From: Alphaproteobacteria bacterium
GTDB taxonomy: Bacteria; Pseudomonadota; Alphaproteobacteria; RF32; CAG-239
Reading direction: 5' to 3'
DNA: 31,919 bases
Assembly (NCBI GenBank): GCA_017958895.1
Contig: JAGDBT010000044.1
Coordinates: 1 to 31,919 of the forward strand
Part shown: positions 6,358 through 13,966 of the stretch, in pieces
How positions within the stretch are numbered: the stretch's first letter is position 1
Layout of the letters: each line of letters begins with the position of its first letter
The notes under the pieces: generated by a model
What the model was told of the DNA's origin: nothing
The model's database searches: none
Seen by the model: only the letters and a program-made list of their open reading frames with translations
Program-made: the position numbers and the translations under genes

Positions 6358-8109
6358 ATGAAAAAAATCATCGTTGCGATTATCACGGCTCTGACTTTAT
6401 GCTTTTCCGCCTTAAAATCGGAGGCCGGAAACATTAAATCAACCGACAATTCTTCCGTCGAAATCTTCTATGACGGAGCACAAGATTTTATTGCCCGTTT
6501 TACCCTAAAGCCCGATTGGCACATATATTGGAAAAATCCGGGAGAAATAGGTCTTCCAACCCTTACTAAAGTCAGCGACGCCGATTTGCATATCTTAAAC
6601 CAATCCGTACCGCAAGTCAGAATGGCTTATGATATTATGCGCGAATATATTTATGAGCAAACCGCTTATTTTTCTCTGCGTATCACAAACGCCTCGCCGC
6701 AAGCCGAACTGATTTTTGAATTTGTGGAATGCAATGATGAATGCAAACCGGAAAAACTTTCTTTTCCGCTCAGTGAAATCAGGCCTACGGAAAAAACTCT
6801 TTGGGAACAAATTGTTTCAGCCGCCGATAGAACTTTTCCGCAGACCTTGGAAACCGACATATTGCCGCCTTACAATGATATCAACTTACCGTTATCGGCA
6901 CACGGTGAAATATTTTTTATACCCTCCACACGTGATTTGATTGATGAAAGCCAAATAAACATCACCGATAAAAACAACAATCTCCGCATTCATTGGCAAA
7001 ACAATACCGAGCAACCTCTGCAAGAGGCCTTACTTATAACCCCGGAAAAGCCTTATTTGCTGAAAATAAATTATAAGGATACTTCTTGGAAAACTCTGCT
7101 TTATATCATATTTTTAGCCTTTTTGGGCGGTATAATCCTCAATGCCATGCCTTGTGTTTTTCCGATATTGAGTTTGAAGATATTTTCTCTTCTTAAATCT
7201 CGTCACCGGCCTTTCAAGCCTTATTTAGCGGCACTCTCATATACTTGCGGTGTTCTGTTTTCTTTTTTGATTTTAACCGCCTGCCTGATATGGCTGAAAA
7301 AGCACGGAGAAAGCGCCGGTTGGGGATTCCAACTTCAATCTCCTTGGTTTGTCGGAATTATGGCGGCAATATTTTTAATTATATTCCTTTTTATGACCGA
7401 CCTGTTACATTTCCCAAATATTGCCCGACAAAAGCTTCACAAAGCAGCGGCCTTAAATAATTTTACCACCGGCTTTTTCGCTGTTTTAATTGCCAGCCCG
7501 TGCACCGGTCCTTTCATGGGGGCGGCAATCGGTTATGCCTTATTGCTTCAACCGTTGCAAATTTTTCTGGTTTTCACTTCTTTGGCTCTCGGATATGCGC
7601 TTCCTTATGCACTTATTGAAATGTTTCCGCAAACCTTGCGGCGCGTCTTGCCTAAACCGGGCCACTGGATGCATACCTTAAAGATAATCCTATCAATACC
7701 GATTCTCTTAACTTTTTTCTGGCTCTCATCGGTTCTTTACATACAGCTTTCTCATTGCTCTGCCACCGATACCACCGCCTCCGAATTGGTTTGGCAACCT
7801 TACGATGCCCGACAAATAGCCGAGCTCAACACTCAAAAAGAAAATATATTTGTGGATTTTACCGCCGATTGGTGTTTGACCTGCAAATTTAACCATGCGG
7901 TTATGATAAACACCAAACGTTTTAAAAATTTTGTTAAGAAAAATCATGTTCACTTATTTATGGCAGATTTGACCGAGGATAATGAAATTTACAATGCCGC
8001 TCTCAATTATTACGGACGCGACAGTATTCCGCTGTATATATACTATAAAAACGGCAATTACCGTATTCTGCCGCTGTTTTTCAGTATTAAAAGTTTGGAA
8101 GAAGATTAA
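6358..8109 (+). CDS. DsbD/ScsB-type thiol:disulfide interchange protein
   Basis: The start at 6358 is chosen over an upstream in-frame ATG (6271) because GGGGAG (6345-6350) precedes it and a signal peptide begins there. The 583-residue protein has a signal peptide (1-24), a periplasmic DsbD-alpha-like domain with Cys125 and Cys129, a membrane domain with two signature cysteines (Cys266 in P-C-V-F-P, Cys382 in S-P-C-T-G-P), and a C-terminal thioredoxin domain with C-L-T-C (Cys506, Cys509) in F-T-A-D-W-C. Family members pass electrons from cytoplasmic thioredoxin across the membrane to periplasmic thiol proteins. It is convergent with ftsB and their stop codons overlap. A thioredoxin-like lipoprotein (30396-30755) in the window could be a client. 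Confidence 0.88.
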   Translation: MKKIIVAIITALTLCFSALKSEAGNIKSTDNSSVEIFYDGAQDFIARFTLKPDWHIYWKNPGEIGLPTLTKVSDADLHILNQSVPQVRMAYDIMREYIYEQTAYFSLRITNASPQAELIFEFVECNDECKPEKLSFPLSEIRPTEKTLWEQIVSAADRTFPQTLETDILPPYNDINLPLSAHGEIFFIPSTRDLIDESQINITDKNNNLRIHWQNNTEQPLQEALLITPEKPYLLKINYKDTSWKTLLYIIFLAFLGGIILNAMPCVFPILSLKIFSLLKSRHRPFKPYLAALSYTCGVLFSFLILTACLIWLKKHGESAGWGFQLQSPWFVGIMAAIFLIIFLFMTDLLHFPNIARQKLHKAAALNNFTTGFFAVLIASPCTGPFMGAAIGYALLLQPLQIFLVFTSLALGYALPYALIEMFPQTLRRVLPKPGHWMHTLKIILSIPILLTFFWLSSVLYIQLSHCSATDTTASELVWQPYDARQIAELNTQKENIFVDFTADWCLTCKFNHAVMINTKRFKNFVKKNHVHLFMADLTEDNEIYNAALNYYGRDSIPLYIYYKNGNYRILPLFFSIKSLEED

Positions 8110-8432
8110 TCAAAATCTTTTGTATCGTCTTTATCAATAATAATAAATTCATTGTCGCCGATAACATTGAGAACCGCTCTGGCTCTCTCGTCCAACAAAT
8201 CCAAATCTAAGCTGTTTGAAGACAATAAACTGACCTTTTGTTCAAGTTCGTTGCGGCGGCGATTATAGTTATCGCTCATTTTCTTGGCTTCCGCAACCTG
8301 ATTGCGTAACGACAAATATTTCAGCAATCCCCTATCGCCTCGGATTGCAAAATAGGTAAAGTATGAACACAACAACATCAATATAACCAAAACTGCAGAA
8401 CTTTTGCTCTTAGTAACGATATATGACCACAT
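8106..8432 (-). CDS. ftsB: Septum formation initiator, FtsB/DivIC family
   Basis: The 108-residue protein has a short cytoplasmic N-terminus, one membrane helix (about residues 12-30), then a coiled coil (about 38-72) and an acidic tail. This is the FtsB/DivIC layout, in which the protein joins FtsL and FtsQ to activate septal peptidoglycan synthesis. The L-L-D-E-R-A-R segment after the coiled coil is typical of the family. Its TAA (8106-8108) overlaps the TAA of the convergent reductase gene (8107-8109). lolD ends 75 bases upstream on the same strand. In many alphaproteobacteria ftsB lies by eno and pdhA; neither is present here. Confidence 0.82.
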   Translation of the reverse strand: MWSYIVTKSKSSAVLVILMLLCSYFTYFAIRGDRGLLKYLSLRNQVAEAKKMSDNYNRRRNELEQKVSLLSSNSLDLDLLDERARAVLNVIGDNEFIIIDKDDTKDFD

Positions 8433-8507
8433 TTGCTAATTCACCCAATTAAATTTTACGAGTCCATACGAACATATTTTTATTAAAAAATAGTTATAAT
8501 AAAGCGC

Positions 8508-9233
8508 TTAATAAAAATTTTCTCCGTTAGCAATAAATTTTGTGGCTCTGGCATCTATCAATTTGCCGTCTTTCAAGCTTACTTCCCTATCCATTTTATG
8601 AGCCAAATCAATATTATGGGTTGCGATAAGCGCCGACAAGCCCGTTTCTTTGACTACTTCCAACAAAGTCAAAAACACATTATCTGAAGTATTCGGATCC
8701 AAGTTACCGGTCGGTTCATCGGCCAAAAGCAATTTCGGAGTATTTGCCAAAGCTCTGGCAATAGCGACTCTTTGTTGTTCGCCGCCCGAAAGCTCAGCCG
8801 GACGATGATGTTCTCTTTCATCCAAACCCAACCGATGCAACAACCATTTTGCTTTTTCCTCAGCCGCCTTATATTTAACACCGGCTATAAGTTGCGGCAA
8901 AATTACATTTTCCATGGCATCGAAATCCGGCAACAAATTGTGATATTGATAAACAAACCCCAGATAATCACGTCTGAAAGCAGTACGCAAGCCGTCATTG
9001 GCATCACGGCAAGATTCGCCGTTAATGAATATATCGCCGGAGGTCGGCTCTTCCAAAAGTCCAGCTATTTGTAACAATGTCGATTTTCCGGAACCGGATG
9101 GCCCTATAAGCGCCACAATTTCTTTGGGTTTAATCTCCAGATTAACATCTTTCAAAACCTGCAAAGTTTCATTTCCCTGTCGAAAGGTCTTGCTTATATT
9201 TTTCAAACACAAAGTTGTTTCTTTTTTATTCAT
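8508..9233 (-). CDS. lolD: Lipoprotein-releasing ABC transporter ATPase LolD
   Basis: The start at 9231-9233 gives a normal 241-residue LolD; an in-frame start further upstream would add 28 residues that overlap lolC. Visible motifs are Walker A G-P-S-G-S-G-K-S-T (44-52), Q-loop Gln96, signature L-S-G-G-E-Q-Q-R-V (148-156), Walker B L-L-L-A-D-E (168-173) and the H-loop His206. LolD powers release of outer-membrane lipoproteins from the inner membrane together with LolC/E. The gene overlaps lolC by 8 bases and uses a GGAGG site inside lolC. Many lipoproteins in this window are potential cargo. Confidence 0.93.
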   Translation of the reverse strand: MNKKETTLCLKNISKTFRQGNETLQVLKDVNLEIKPKEIVALIGPSGSGKSTLLQIAGLLEEPTSGDIFINGESCRDANDGLRTAFRRDYLGFVYQYHNLLPDFDAMENVILPQLIAGVKYKAAEEKAKWLLHRLGLDEREHHRPAELSGGEQQRVAIARALANTPKLLLADEPTGNLDPNTSDNVFLTLLEVVKETGLSALIATHNIDLAHKMDREVSLKDGKLIDARATKFIANGENFY

Positions 9234-10476
9234 AACGCAAAGCCTCCGCCGGATCAAATTTTGAAGCACGATAAGCCGGATAAATGGTTGCCAGGAAGCA
9301 CAGTACCAATGTAACAATCACCACGCATAAAACTTCGGCATTATCTACTTTGGCAGGCAACTGCGACAAGAAATAAATCTCCGGAGAAAATAAATCTCTT
9401 CCCGAAATATTTTGCAAAAATTGGCGGATACTTTCAATATTGTGGCAAAACAGCAATCCCAACACCACTCCGATAATTGTGCCCACAATGCCGATAAAAG
9501 CACCATCCATGAAAAATATGCGCATAATTGGTCCTCTGGTAGCCCCCATCGTACGCAAAACCGCAACATCGCGTCCCTTATCCTTTACCAACATAATCAA
9601 ACCTGTAATGATGTTAAAGGCTGCCACCAAAATAATCAAAGTCAAAATCAGGAACATAACATTACGTTCAACATCGATTGCGTTAAAGAAGGCCGAATTT
9701 GTCTGTTTCCAATCATAAACATAGGCATCCAAAGAAACGCTTTTTTCAAGAACTGCTCTGGTCTTTTCCAAAGATTTATCGTCTTTCAGGCTTACATCTA
9801 TAACCGAAACGGCATCTTTCAGGCCGAAATATTTTTGTGCCGCTTCCAAAGGCATAAACACATAGTTCGCATCATATTCAAACATTCCCATATGGAAAGT
9901 TCCGATAACCGGATAAGACTTAATTCTCGGCACCGAACCGAAAGCCGTTACCTTGCCGTTCGGCGAAATCAAAGTAATTTCATCTCCCACATAAACTCCG
10001 AGTTTGTGAGCCAACTTATCACCCAAAACCACGACATCGCCGTTAAATTCATCCATATCAACATCGGAAAAACCATCGCGCATTACTTTTTTCTTGAGCA
10101 AATCTTCGGTGTTTATACCGCGCACCATAGCACCTTCCGCCCCTCGTGAAGCAGACACCAATAATTGCTTTTCAATCAACGGTAAAGCCATTTTTATACC
10201 GTCAATACCTTGAATTTCCTGCACGGCTTTTTTATAATTATTGAAAGAAAAATCCGGAGATGCCACGATGGATATATGCCCGTTTATACCCAAAATTCGA
10301 TTTAACAATTCCGCCTTAAAACCGTTCATTACCGACATTACTATAATCAAAGTGGCAACACCTAAGGCAATACCGGTAAAAGCAAAACCGGTAATAACGG
10401 AAATAAACCCCTCTTTACGTTTGGCACGCAAATAGCGCCATGCGGTCATTCGTTCAAATTTTGAAAACAAAACCAT
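9226..10476 (-). CDS. lolC: Lipoprotein-releasing ABC transporter permease LolC/E
   Basis: The 416-residue protein has the LolC/E plan: a membrane helix near the N-terminus (about 22-48), a large periplasmic MacB-like domain (about 50-265), and three membrane helices (about 270-300, 318-345, 378-400) of the FtsX type, ending P-A-E-A-L-R-Y-E. The opening F-x-R-M-x-A-W-R-Y-L-R-A-K-R-K-E-G-F-I-S is the family's usual N-terminal signature. A single permease gene is typical of alphaproteobacteria, where it probably forms a homodimer. GAGG lies only three bases before the ATG, rather close. The gene is followed by lolD with an 8-base overlap. Confidence 0.92.
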   Translation of the reverse strand: MVLFSKFERMTAWRYLRAKRKEGFISVITGFAFTGIALGVATLIIVMSVMNGFKAELLNRILGINGHISIVASPDFSFNNYKKAVQEIQGIDGIKMALPLIEKQLLVSASRGAEGAMVRGINTEDLLKKKVMRDGFSDVDMDEFNGDVVVLGDKLAHKLGVYVGDEITLISPNGKVTAFGSVPRIKSYPVIGTFHMGMFEYDANYVFMPLEAAQKYFGLKDAVSVIDVSLKDDKSLEKTRAVLEKSVSLDAYVYDWKQTNSAFFNAIDVERNVMFLILTLIILVAAFNIITGLIMLVKDKGRDVAVLRTMGATRGPIMRIFFMDGAFIGIVGTIIGVVLGLLFCHNIESIRQFLQNISGRDLFSPEIYFLSQLPAKVDNAEVLCVVIVTLVLCFLATIYPAYRASKFDPAEALRYE

Positions 10477-10553
10477 TCTCCTCTGTTCTTATTGGAAGAT
10501 ATAAGCAAAACCGCTTTTTTGCAACTGCGAACGGCCGGATATACACAAAACAA

Positions 10554-11516
10554 TCACATTCCGATACGTTGATTCAATTTCAAAATTTTGATGATTGAGA
10601 AGATGGTATAAAATTCCTCAAAAACCAAATCAATTTTGCTCTTATTCAAATTAGTCCGACAGAATGAATTAGCCTCAAACATATTTTGCCTGGTCGGAAT
10701 GGCAATCAACAGACAACTTTTATCGAAACAGAACTGTATGTGTTTGCCGGCAAAAAGTTTCATCAACTGCAACATTCTTTCCATAAAGGCCGTAGTAAGC
10801 AAATATCTGGCCTCTATCTGGTCATCGGAATAGACTTCAAAAAATTTTTCAAAACGCAAGTCTTCTAACTTTACGTTCTCCAATCCCTCAAATTTTTTCA
10901 AGGCATACAATCCGTTAAAAACACCCAAATCCGTAAGCACCAGCGTTTTGCCCTTAAACGACTTATTCATTTCCAACAAAATACAAACACCCGCAAAAAC
11001 ATCTTTTTTGATTTTGTTATTTTTCATATCGGTTTTTACATGTTGCAATCGCTCTTCGGCAATCGATATTTTTACCTCATCATAACTTCCGCAGAAAAAA
11101 TCGTCGCTTTCATGAGTATTATATTCGCCGAAAATCCCGCTTGTCCGCAAAAGATTATCGGGCAATTTTCCGCCGAGTTCATAACGAAAAGAGCCGAAAA
11201 AATTGGCAAATTCCGGCATAATCTGCGGTTTAACTTTTTTGCGATACAAATAAATCGGCCCGATAAAAAATATCAGCAATAAGGCCGACAAACCCAAAAT
11301 AACGCCTATTACGGCATCGTTCTCCGCTTGTTGCGTGGTCAAAATATAATACAAAACACACGGATAAAAAAGCACCGCCATAACAAGCAACAGTTCGAAA
11401 TACCTGAAATAGCGATGTCTTTCTTTTTCATTTTCCCGCAGAATCGGCAACAGTTTATGTTCATAATAAACATCAAACTTTTGTTTTAAGAGTTTATATT
11501 CCTCATCACCGACCAT
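10554..11516 (-). CDS. DUF3137 membrane protein (second copy)
   Basis: The start at 11514-11516 is chosen because its ATG shares a base with the TAA of the upstream gene (TAATG) and GGGCGGA precedes it. A GTG at 11526-11528 is the alternative. The 320-residue protein has a charged N-terminus, two membrane helices (about 42-64 and 72-96) ending in Y-L-Y-R-K-K, and a soluble C-terminal domain. This layout and its place beside LemA match the DUF3137 family, of unknown biochemical function. It is distantly related to its upstream neighbour, so the pair looks like an old duplication. Confidence 0.72.
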   Translation of the reverse strand: MVGDEEYKLLKQKFDVYYEHKLLPILRENEKERHRYFRYFELLLVMAVLFYPCVLYYILTTQQAENDAVIGVILGLSALLLIFFIGPIYLYRKKVKPQIMPEFANFFGSFRYELGGKLPDNLLRTSGIFGEYNTHESDDFFCGSYDEVKISIAEERLQHVKTDMKNNKIKKDVFAGVCILLEMNKSFKGKTLVLTDLGVFNGLYALKKFEGLENVKLEDLRFEKFFEVYSDDQIEARYLLTTAFMERMLQLMKLFAGKHIQFCFDKSCLLIAIPTRQNMFEANSFCRTNLNKSKIDLVFEEFYTIFSIIKILKLNQRIGM

Positions 11517-12424
11517 TATTCCGCCCACAAGCCGTTCACCAGTTGTATAAACATGAGGGTTTGTTCAAATTCGGAATTGAGTTGCTTAAATTTATTCAAA
11601 TCTACTTTATTGCTCCACAGTTTTTGATCATCAAAATAAAGTGAGCTGCCCTCAAAATAAAGCCTTATTATATTGTTGCAAATTTCAATATACAAATTAT
11701 GCGCCTTAAACACATCTTTCATATCCAAAACGCGTTCCAAAAACAAATCTTCCAAAATGCGCACCGAAACTTCCGCATCATCGGAAAATATGTTAAAATA
11801 ATTGGCCGCCGGAACCTGAATTTTATCATTTATGCATTCCAATTCAGCGTATTTATTTTTGCGATAAAAACCTTTTTTATCAAACAACAAAGTCGTAGAA
11901 ACAAAATTCTGCGGAAAAGTCAGATAAACAACCACTCCCGAAGAAACCGTCTTATTTTTGGCATTAAGATAAGCCGTATCTCTTATTTCCGTCTTAACCC
12001 CCTCAAAAGTTCCTTCAACGCAATGCGCTGATTTTACTCCGTCATGTGCCGGAATAATCGGCGAATGAACCAATTTTACTTCTTTATTTTCCTGGTGTTT
12101 CCAGATTCCGTAATAATTTATGAAACGTTCAAAAATATTATGTTTTTTCTGCCGGCGATACATAAATATCGGAATATACACAAACGATAAAGCCACCACC
12201 CCGAACAAAATCAGTTGTTCATAATTAGGTGTGGTTTTGTGCATTTGCGCATAAAAGAAAGCGCTCAAAACATCAACACCCACAATAAAAAGTATGGTCA
12301 GCAGATAAGTCCAAAATTTGCCGCAATATTTATCCTTAAGCTGATTATTTTCCTCAATCAACGGCAATACTTCGTTTTTCAGATATTCTTCAAAACCTTC
12401 CGCACCGGTTGTTTGTTCTTCCAT
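11516..12424 (-). CDS. DUF3137 membrane protein (first copy)
   Basis: The 302-residue protein has the same plan as its downstream neighbour: E-E-Y-L-K-N-E-V-L-P-L-I-E-E-N near the start, two membrane helices (about 37-60 and 70-90) ending F-M-Y-R-R-Q-K-K, then a soluble domain with V-Y-L-T-F-P and a long helical end. It lies 17 bases after lemA and overlaps the next gene by one base, so the three form one operon. LemA/DUF3137 pairs recur in many bacteria; a role in envelope maintenance has been proposed but the mechanism is unknown. Confidence 0.75.
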   Translation of the reverse strand: MEEQTTGAEGFEEYLKNEVLPLIEENNQLKDKYCGKFWTYLLTILFIVGVDVLSAFFYAQMHKTTPNYEQLILFGVVALSFVYIPIFMYRRQKKHNIFERFINYYGIWKHQENKEVKLVHSPIIPAHDGVKSAHCVEGTFEGVKTEIRDTAYLNAKNKTVSSGVVVYLTFPQNFVSTTLLFDKKGFYRKNKYAELECINDKIQVPAANYFNIFSDDAEVSVRILEDLFLERVLDMKDVFKAHNLYIEICNNIIRLYFEGSSLYFDDQKLWSNKVDLNKFKQLNSEFEQTLMFIQLVNGLWAE

Positions 12425-12441
12425 AAATATACTCCCGTGTA

Positions 12442-13008
12442 TTATTTGAAATAGTCCCGACTGTCTATCGGTTTTCTCTCGGCTTCCGCCGCCTCAAAGA
12501 ACGGATAATCCTGATATTTTATGGCTAACATACTTGCCACCATACTGCTCGGAAAAATCTCGGTCATATTCTTCAATTCATTAACATTGGCATTATAAAA
12601 TCTGCGAGCCGCCGCAATATGTTCCTCAACCTCATTCATACTCTGCATAGCGGTAATCATGGTCTGATTAGATTTCAAATCCGGATAATTTTCCAAAGAA
12701 ACCTTAAATTCCTGCAGTTTCTGACTGAGAATTTCTTCCAGTTTCATTTTTTCTTTCGGATTGGCGGCAAAAGTATTTTCCATGGCCTTGGTTCTGATTT
12801 CCGCCAACTGCGTCATTAACGATTTTTCATGTTCCATAAATTTTGCGGCCATGTGAAGCATATTAGGAATCAAATCATAACGTTTTTTAAGCTGCACATC
12901 AATGTCGCCCATAGATTCCTGAACTTTATTGCGAACTTTGATAATTTTAACGTAAATTGCATAAAAGATTACCGCCACAACGGCAATTATCAACAACAAG
13001 ATTTGCAT
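12442..13008 (-). CDS. lemA: LemA family protein
   Basis: The start at 13006-13008 is preferred because AAGGAG lies seven bases before it; the in-frame ATG six bases upstream (13012-13014) sits only one base after that site. The 188-residue protein has one N-terminal membrane helix (about 3-22) and then a long helical bundle with family signatures: the A-Y/V-K-x-I-K-V-R-N-K-V-Q-E-S region, V-Q-L-K-K-R-Y-D-L-I-P-N, and the A-A-R-R-F-Y-N-A-N-V stretch. The C-terminal P-F-F-E-A is also typical. The exact role of LemA proteins is unknown. It is the first gene of the operon with two DUF3137 genes. Confidence 0.9.
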   Translation of the reverse strand: MQILLLIIAVVAVIFYAIYVKIIKVRNKVQESMGDIDVQLKKRYDLIPNMLHMAAKFMEHEKSLMTQLAEIRTKAMENTFAANPKEKMKLEEILSQKLQEFKVSLENYPDLKSNQTMITAMQSMNEVEEHIAAARRFYNANVNELKNMTEIFPSSMVASMLAIKYQDYPFFEAAEAERKPIDSRDYFK

Positions 13009-13051
13009 AGCCATTCTCCTTTTTTAGCCTTCTTTCCGACATCTCTTACTA

Positions 13052-13080
13052 TGTATAAGATTATAAATAGAAAATGTAAA
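13052..13080 (-). promoter_or_regulatory. Promoter of the lemA operon
   Basis: On the minus strand TTTACA (13075-13080) and TATACA (13052-13057) are exactly 17 bases apart. Transcription would start near 13045, about 37 bases before the start codon. Confidence 0.55.
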
Positions 13081-13088
13081 GAAAACTA

Positions 13089-13117
13089 TTGCTTAAATGA
13101 ACAATATATGTTAAATT
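13089..13117 (+). promoter_or_regulatory. Putative promoter of the 13141 gene
   Basis: TTGCTT (13089-13094) and TAAATT (13112-13117) are 17 bases apart, placing the start near 13124, just before the AAAGGAG ribosome binding site. It is back-to-back with the lemA promoter. Confidence 0.4.
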
Positions 13118-13140
13118 ATAGACAAAGAAAGGAGTTTTTT

Positions 13141-13401
13141 ATGGCAAGAGGAACGAGCCCTCATTTACAAAAGTTGCTTGACCGGCAGAACGAGCTGACC
13201 GGCTACGATGCGTTTGTAAAAAGCCTGCCGGCCGCAAGAACTCCTGAAGCGCGTATAAATCAAGCCGATCCTATGCGTTTGCAATTAAAAGTTAATCAAA
13301 ATACGAATCAACGTGATGAAAGAATGTTGCAGGAATTTCAGCAACATGTTCGTTTTCGTACCGGTTATCATTTAGAGCGCGGGCAACGTGTTCGCGGTTA
13401 G
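13141..13401 (+). CDS. Unknown small basic protein, 86 aa
   Basis: The ATG at 13141 is preceded by AAAGGAG (13128-13134) at six bases. An open frame continues upstream to 12829 but it runs antisense through lemA and lacks a ribosome binding site there. The product (MARGTSPHLQKLLDRQNELT...) is hydrophilic, rich in Arg and Gln, with no signal peptide or membrane helix, and ends G-Q-R-V-R-G. I do not recognise a family. It stands alone, divergent from lemA and upstream of tRNA-Lys. A nucleic-acid or ribosome-associated role is possible from charge alone. Confidence 0.65.
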   Translation: MARGTSPHLQKLLDRQNELTGYDAFVKSLPAARTPEARINQADPMRLQLKVNQNTNQRDERMLQEFQQHVRFRTGYHLERGQRVRG

Positions 13402-13457
13402 TAGTTTGAGTTTATTCATAACTCACAACTAAAATTCACCAGACACATAAAAAAAAC

Positions 13458-13486
13458 TTGCAAAACAAAATATTTTGTTTTATACA
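13458..13486 (+). promoter_or_regulatory. Promoter of tRNA-Lys with a palindromic spacer
   Basis: TTGCAA (13458-13463) and TATACA (13481-13486) are 17 bases apart, and transcription would start near 13493, about 11 bases before the tRNA. The spacer is almost entirely a perfect 20-bp palindrome (13462-13481). Confidence 0.6.
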
Positions 13487-13503
13487 GGTTGTGATTTGAC
13501 GAT

Positions 13504-13580
13504 GCGTGCATAGCTCAGCTGGCTAGAGCAACTGACTCTTAATCAGTGGGTCCAGGGTTCGAATCCCTGTGCGCGTACCA
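13504..13580 (+). tRNA. tRNA-Lys (anticodon CTT)
   Basis: A full cloverleaf: acceptor GCGTGCA/TGCGCGT, D-arm GCTCAGCTGGCTAGAGC, anticodon stem ACTGA/TCAGT with loop CTCTTAA (anticodon CTT at 13538-13540), T-arm CAGGG-TTCGAAT-CCCTG, and an encoded CCA. The terminal acceptor pair is G-U, as in the tRNA-Leu of this window, and position 4 is also a wobble. A terminator follows directly. Confidence 0.95.
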
Positions 13581-13587
13581 ATAAAAG

Positions 13588-13614
13588 AAGCCGCCTTTCA
13601 AGGCGGTTTTTTTT
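13588..13614 (+). terminator. Rho-independent terminator of tRNA-Lys
   Basis: Stem CCGCCTT (13591-13597) pairs with AAGGCGG (13600-13606), followed by eight T (13607-13614). It begins 10 bases after the tRNA CCA. Confidence 0.92.
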
Positions 13615-13636
13615 GCGCGCGGGATACGAACCCTGG
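13615..13636 (+). repeat. Inverted copy of the tRNA-Lys T-arm
   Basis: The reverse complement of 13615-13636 reads as the T-arm of tRNA-Lys (13552-13575) with a few changes: the same CCAGGGTTCG, then ATCCC and GCGCG. The tRNA tail and this copy therefore form a long inverted repeat with the terminator hairpin at its centre. Confidence 0.7.
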
Positions 13637-13641
13637 AGAAA

Positions 13642-13790
13642 AGGGTTCGACTACAAGCGAAAGGCACACGGAAGTGTGCCGGTCGGCATTGCCGATGAGC
13701 GCAGTGAACGTAACGAAGTGGAGTAATCCCTCAAGCGCGTACCAATAAAAAAGCCGCCTTTCAATGCGGTTTTTTTTGCGCGCGGGATAT
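13642..13790 (+). repeat. Second copy of the tRNA-Lys tail and terminator, interrupted by a 74-nt structured insert
   Basis: 13642-13650 repeats the 5' half of the T-arm (AGGGTTCGA). 13725-13790 repeats the remainder (AATCCCT, GCGCGTACCA), the terminator and the downstream GCGCGCGGGATA. Between them lie 74 bases (13651-13724) absent from the tRNA. The insert has a perfect 7-bp hairpin closed by a GGAA (GNRA-type) tetraloop (13663-13680) and a second hairpin TCGGC-ATT-GCCGA (13683-13695). The terminator stem in this copy has one mismatch. No D- or anticodon arm is present, so this is not a functional tRNA. Confidence 0.7.
13754..13777 (+). terminator. Second, decayed copy of the tRNA-Lys terminator
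   Basis: The stem 13754-13760 with 13763-13769 has one C-T mismatch and is followed by eight T. It is a copy of the terminator at 13588-13614 and may act as a back-up stop. Confidence 0.65.
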
Positions 13791-13814
13791 TTTTTATCAT
13801 TATTTGATTTTTAT

Positions 13815-13873
13815 GTCATACTCGGGCTGGTCCCGAGTATCCATTAAACCCTCGGAATAAATCCGAGGGTGAC
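13815..13873. repeat. Double-hairpin palindromic intergenic element
   Basis: Two adjacent 9-bp perfect hairpins (13818-13826 with 13832-13840; 13848-13856 with 13862-13870), each with a 5-nt loop, lie between GTCA (13815-13818) and TGAC (13870-13873). The GTCAT...hairpin...ATCC...hairpin...GTGAC plan is that of short dispersed repeats common between alphaproteobacterial genes. Only one copy is in this window, so its dispersal is inferred. Confidence 0.65.
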
Positions 13874-13913
13874 AGAATATTAAAAATAAATCCTACTATA
13901 ACAGAATAAAAAC

Positions 13914-13941
13914 AAAAAAAAAACCACGTTTTTGAAACGTG
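13914..13941 (-). terminator. Terminator of the 13967-14203 gene
   Basis: On the minus strand the stem CACGTTT/AAACGTG (13925-13941) with a 3-nt loop is followed by GG and about ten T (complement of 13914-13923). It lies 26 bases after the stop codon. Confidence 0.8.
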
Positions 13942-13966
13942 ATTCTTTTAAAACTAGCTACAATGA

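Noticed and set aside
9412..10149. 245-codon plus-strand frame opposite lolC
   Set aside because: lolC is a clear family member over its full length; the antisense frame is low in complexity and lacks a start signal.
12829..13140. Upstream extension of the 86-residue protein gene to 190 codons
   Set aside because: It would run antisense through lemA and its promoter; the AAAGGAG site marks the start at 13141.
13651..13744. A second tRNA gene ending in CCA at 13744
   Set aside because: Only half a T-arm and the acceptor 3' strand are present; there is no D-arm, anticodon arm or 5' acceptor strand.
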